This document shows positions 14,067-15,591 of a stretch of DNA of 15,591 nt, one piece after another. The notes beneath the pieces were generated by a model. It saw only the letters and a program-made list of their open reading frames with translations. It ran no database searches and had not been told where the DNA came from. A program made the translations under genes and the position numbers. Source of the stretch: Thermoplasmatota archaeon (GTDB lineage Archaea > Thermoplasmatota > Thermoplasmata > Thermoplasmatales > GCA-001856825); NCBI GenBank assembly GCA_023379555.1, contig JAMCQR010000007.1:1-15591 (forward strand), given 5' to 3'. Positions within the stretch are counted from its first letter, which is position 1; each line of letters begins with the position of its first letter.

Positions 14067-14093
14067 GTATAGAAGGTTGGGCGTTTAAGTATA
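14066..14093 (-). repeat. Right terminal inverted repeat of the IS630 element
   Basis: On the minus strand begins TATACTTAAACGC and ends TTCTATACT, pairing with 13004-13031. The outer TA is the presumed duplicated target dinucleotide. Confidence 0.75.
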
Positions 14094-14343
14094 AACGACA
14101 GAAATCGGAATAAAACGACAAAAAATTTTCCCCGATGGATCGAGTCGTCTTTTTGATTATTTCCAAAGTTACTTTTTTGAGGACCAAAAACTAATAAGTG
14201 CTCCCCCCCTTTGACCCTTAGTTTCAGTAAGCTTAGCCGGGATTGACTTTACTACTAAATTTTTCCAAAGGCCTATTTTGAAGAATCTTGCAATAGCAAA
14301 GTCAAGACGCCAGTTTCCCACTGTGTTGATAACGGCGATATTT
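14094..14343. other. Gene-poor spacer between the IS element and the small membrane protein gene
   Basis: No supported gene. Visible features are a repeated AAACGACA (14093-14100 and 14113-14120, 20 bases apart), with GTCGT at 14144-14148 in the opposite sense followed by a T run (14150-14154), and a C7 run (about 14203-14209). On the minus strand a 65-codon frame without a good start runs from about 14366 to a stop at 14169, with VGNWRLDFAIARFF and VVKSIPAKLTET; it may be a decayed gene remnant or chance. Confidence 0.4.
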
Positions 14344-14610
14344 TCATTTGTACCTTCTCCTTCTTCCTATCGCGACAATGAATGCACCAAGAGAAATTAA
14401 GCCTAGAAAATAAATAAATGTTGATACACTCCAGGCTATTACCCCCATAAGAACAGAGAAGGAAATTACAATGGAGGCTAAAATCAATCCATATTGTTTG
14501 TCGCTAAATCCATCGTCAATGGTCTGTAAATATATCAGTACGATAATATATATTATAGTTACCGCAATCCCCTCACCAAACTGAACCGAATTCAACATGA
14601 TTTCATCCAT
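14344..14610 (-). CDS. Small membrane protein of unknown function (88 aa)
   Basis: Family not recognised. The protein has three likely membrane segments: about residues 15-30 (IAVTIIYIIVLIYLQ), 41-60 (YGLILASIVISFSVLMGVIA) and 62-81 (SVSTFIYFLGLISLGAFIVA), with a strongly basic tail, RRRRYK, that would sit in the cytoplasm. An acidic loop, QTIDDGFSDK, joins the first two. ATG 14610 is supported by a TATA-like element at 14627-14636; a second in-frame ATG at 14598 is possible. It lies 26 bases after the Hint protein gene on the same strand but seems to have its own promoter, which overlaps the end of that gene. A role connected to the Hint protein, such as anchoring, is possible but unproven. 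Confidence 0.6.
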   Translation of the reverse strand: MDEIMLNSVQFGEGIAVTIIYIIVLIYLQTIDDGFSDKQYGLILASIVISFSVLMGVIAWSVSTFIYFLGLISLGAFIVAIGRRRRYK

Positions 14611-14626
14611 AAAAAAGAAAAATGAA

Positions 14627-14636
14627 CGATATAAAA
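14627..14636 (-). promoter_or_regulatory. TATA-like element for the small membrane protein gene
   Basis: TTTTATATCG on the minus strand, with its central A 22 bases before ATG 14610. It abuts the stop codon of the Hint protein gene, suggesting separate transcription. Confidence 0.45.
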
Positions 14637-15591
14637 TTAACCTGTCTTTGTGTCAAGCAAGAAACCGTTATCTATGAAGTTATTTGGGCTCGTCAGTACT
14701 AGGTCATACACAATCGTATGGTCAGTCTCCAATGCGACACTCCAAACCTGAGTCCAAGAATTGTTCAAAGGATTAAAAATACTATCCCCTGCAGTTAAGT
14801 TTTCAGGGTTCTTTAGCCATCCTATAAACGTCGAATTCATAATGTATAATGGCTGATCAGTTGGAGTTAACAACAGAGTTCCATTATTTACGTTTATAAC
14901 GTTCGAAACTTCAGTCTTGTTGTTAAAGAGCACTCTCTCCTTTACAAGTGACCCACTTAAAAAGTTGAACCCTTCTACAGAATCCCCTGTCTTGATATCT
15001 TGCACTGGAACATATCCGTCTGGAGTTAGAATTGGGCTACCTTTTGCAACGCAACCTCCTCCCCCACTGTTTTGATTAGCTACAGTTAGATAAGTGTATG
15101 TATAATTCCACGACCCTGAATGTGGATAGTACGCGGCAGAAAATAGAGTCAACGAATAGCTTTGACCGGCATCGATCTCTCCATATGGTATTGACCACTG
15201 AAGGGCCAGCTGGGCTAGAGCAGCATACTGATAAGCGAGATAGGGCTGGGTTTTTACATCATACGTGTCAAAGAATTCTTTCGTCCCATAGACTGATTGG
15301 GCTGACGAGAATTGGCTGTCATAGGATTCTGCGTATTGATTATAGTAATAGAAAGCTGCGGTGACTGCAAGACCTGGTAAAATGTTACCAACATACAAGT
15401 CAAGCGCAGCTGCGGCTCCTTCTCCAATTGCCTCATATAAAGGTGGAATTGAAATAGTTGCAGGATTTGTAATATTTACACCAGTTCCGCTGTATCCGCC
15501 AACTAGCTGTGCACTTACCTCTAGATTGCTCACATTGTACGGATTAATGCTTTGATTCATATAGGCTCCAAGTTTTATCATTGAAGGTTGA
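14637..15591 (-). CDS. Extracellular-type protein with C-terminal Hint (intein/hedgehog-like) domain, N-terminus cut by window edge
   Basis: The frame is open to the right edge, so the true start and any signal peptide may lie outside; numbering here is from the first ATG in the window (15581, 314 aa). Residues 1-170 are rich in Tyr, Ser, Asn and Ala, and the protein has nine N-x-S/T sequons, typical of archaeal surface proteins. After a SGGGG linker, C177 begins a Hint domain: CVAKGSPILTPDGYVPVQDI and TGDSVEGF (block A), LLLTPTDQPLYIM (block B region), and VYDLVLTSPNNFIDNGFLL (blocks F/G). The usual block B His is Gln243, and the terminal His-Asn is replaced by Asp-Thr (DTKTG, then stop). 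No extein follows. Splicing is therefore not expected; C177 could still allow a hedgehog-like N-S shift, cleavage or attachment of a nucleophile. There is no homing endonuclease insert. Codon use is A+T-richer than in the left block. Confidence 0.75.
   Translation of the reverse strand, partial: QPSMIKLGAYMNQSINPYNVSNLEVSAQLVGGYSGTGVNITNPATISIPPLYEAIGEGAAAALDLYVGNILPGLAVTAAFYYYNQYAESYDSQFSSAQSVYGTKEFFDTYDVKTQPYLAYQYAALAQLALQWSIPYGEIDAGQSYSLTLFSAAYYPHSGSWNYTYTYLTVANQNSGGGGCVAKGSPILTPDGYVPVQDIKTGDSVEGFNFLSGSLVKERVLFNNKTEVSNVINVNNGTLLLTPTDQPLYIMNSTFIGWLKNPENLTAGDSIFNPLNNSWTQVWSVALETDHTIVYDLVLTSPNNFIDNGFLLDTKTG

Larger units (their letters stand above)
13004..14093 (+). mobile_element. Complete IS630-family insertion sequence (about 1.09 kb)
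   Basis: The element is bounded by 28-base imperfect inverted repeats at 13004-13031 and 14066-14093 and contains one transposase split over two frames. Both repeats begin, read outward to inward, with TA, as expected for the IS630/Tc1-mariner group that inserts at and duplicates TA. A TATA-like element (13023-13031) within the left repeat drives the transposase. All catalytic residues are present, so the copy could be active if frameshifting occurs. It sits between the conserved-gene block and the A+T-richer right-hand stretch. Confidence 0.85.

Noticed and set aside
14113..14155. Hairpin and T run as a bacterial-type terminator after the IS
   Set aside because: Only five base pairs (ACGAC with GTCGT) and a loop of over 20 bases; archaeal termination does not need it.
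14637..15053. Splicing intein with homing endonuclease
   Set aside because: No C-terminal extein, no terminal His-Asn, block B His missing and too short for an endonuclease domain.

Overview
The window looks like chromosomal DNA of a thermoacidophile-type archaeon of the Thermoplasmatales (Thermoplasmatota). Evidence for an archaeon is the gene set: a HerA ATPase, DUF357, isopentenyl phosphate kinase, type 2 IPP isomerase, an archaeal ZPR1 protein, a Dph6-like ATP-pyrophosphatase, archaeal-type UMP kinase and a Ta0216-like B12/radical SAM protein. The signals agree: most first genes have an A/T-rich TATA-like element about 22-29 bases before the start codon (leaderless mRNA), while internal genes carry GGTGATC or GAGGT ribosome sites. 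All family calls are by eye, without database searches.

Layout. 1-1679 (minus): the first 559 residues of an AddB-like recombination nuclease subunit, running off the left edge. 1846-2139 (plus): a small unknown basic protein. 2136-4847 (minus): a three-gene operon of aminotransferase, HerA ATPase and DUF357 protein. 4916-7169 (plus): an operon of isopentenyl phosphate kinase, FMN-dependent IPP isomerase and ZPR1 zinc-finger protein. 7141-8900 (minus): a lysine 6-dehydrogenase/saccharopine dehydrogenase-like enzyme overlapping a Dph6-like ligase. 8988-11572 (plus): a B12-binding radical SAM protein and a MenA/UbiA-type prenyltransferase. 11609-12265 (minus): UMP kinase, divergent from a UbiE/MenG-type methyltransferase (12307-12957). 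13004-14093: a complete IS630-family insertion sequence with imperfect terminal repeats and a well-formed -1 frameshift site joining its two transposase frames. 14094-15591: an A+T-richer accessory stretch with a gene-poor spacer, a small membrane protein and the C-terminal part of an extracellular protein ending in a Hint (intein/hedgehog-like) domain.

The central part is largely isoprenoid-linked. IPK and IDI-2 supply IPP and DMAPP; the UbiA/MenA-like and UbiE/MenG-like enzymes are expected to attach a prenyl tail to a quinone ring and methylate it. The B12 radical SAM protein lies between these groups and could act on a lipid or quinone, though its substrate is not known. The most unusual features are the altered Hint domain (expected block B His is Gln, no terminal His-Asn), the IS630 frameshift signal, and HerA co-transcribed with DUF357 rather than NurA. 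No gene-free stretch exceeds 300 bases; the longest, 14094-14343, is described below. I saw no tRNA, rRNA or CRISPR array.
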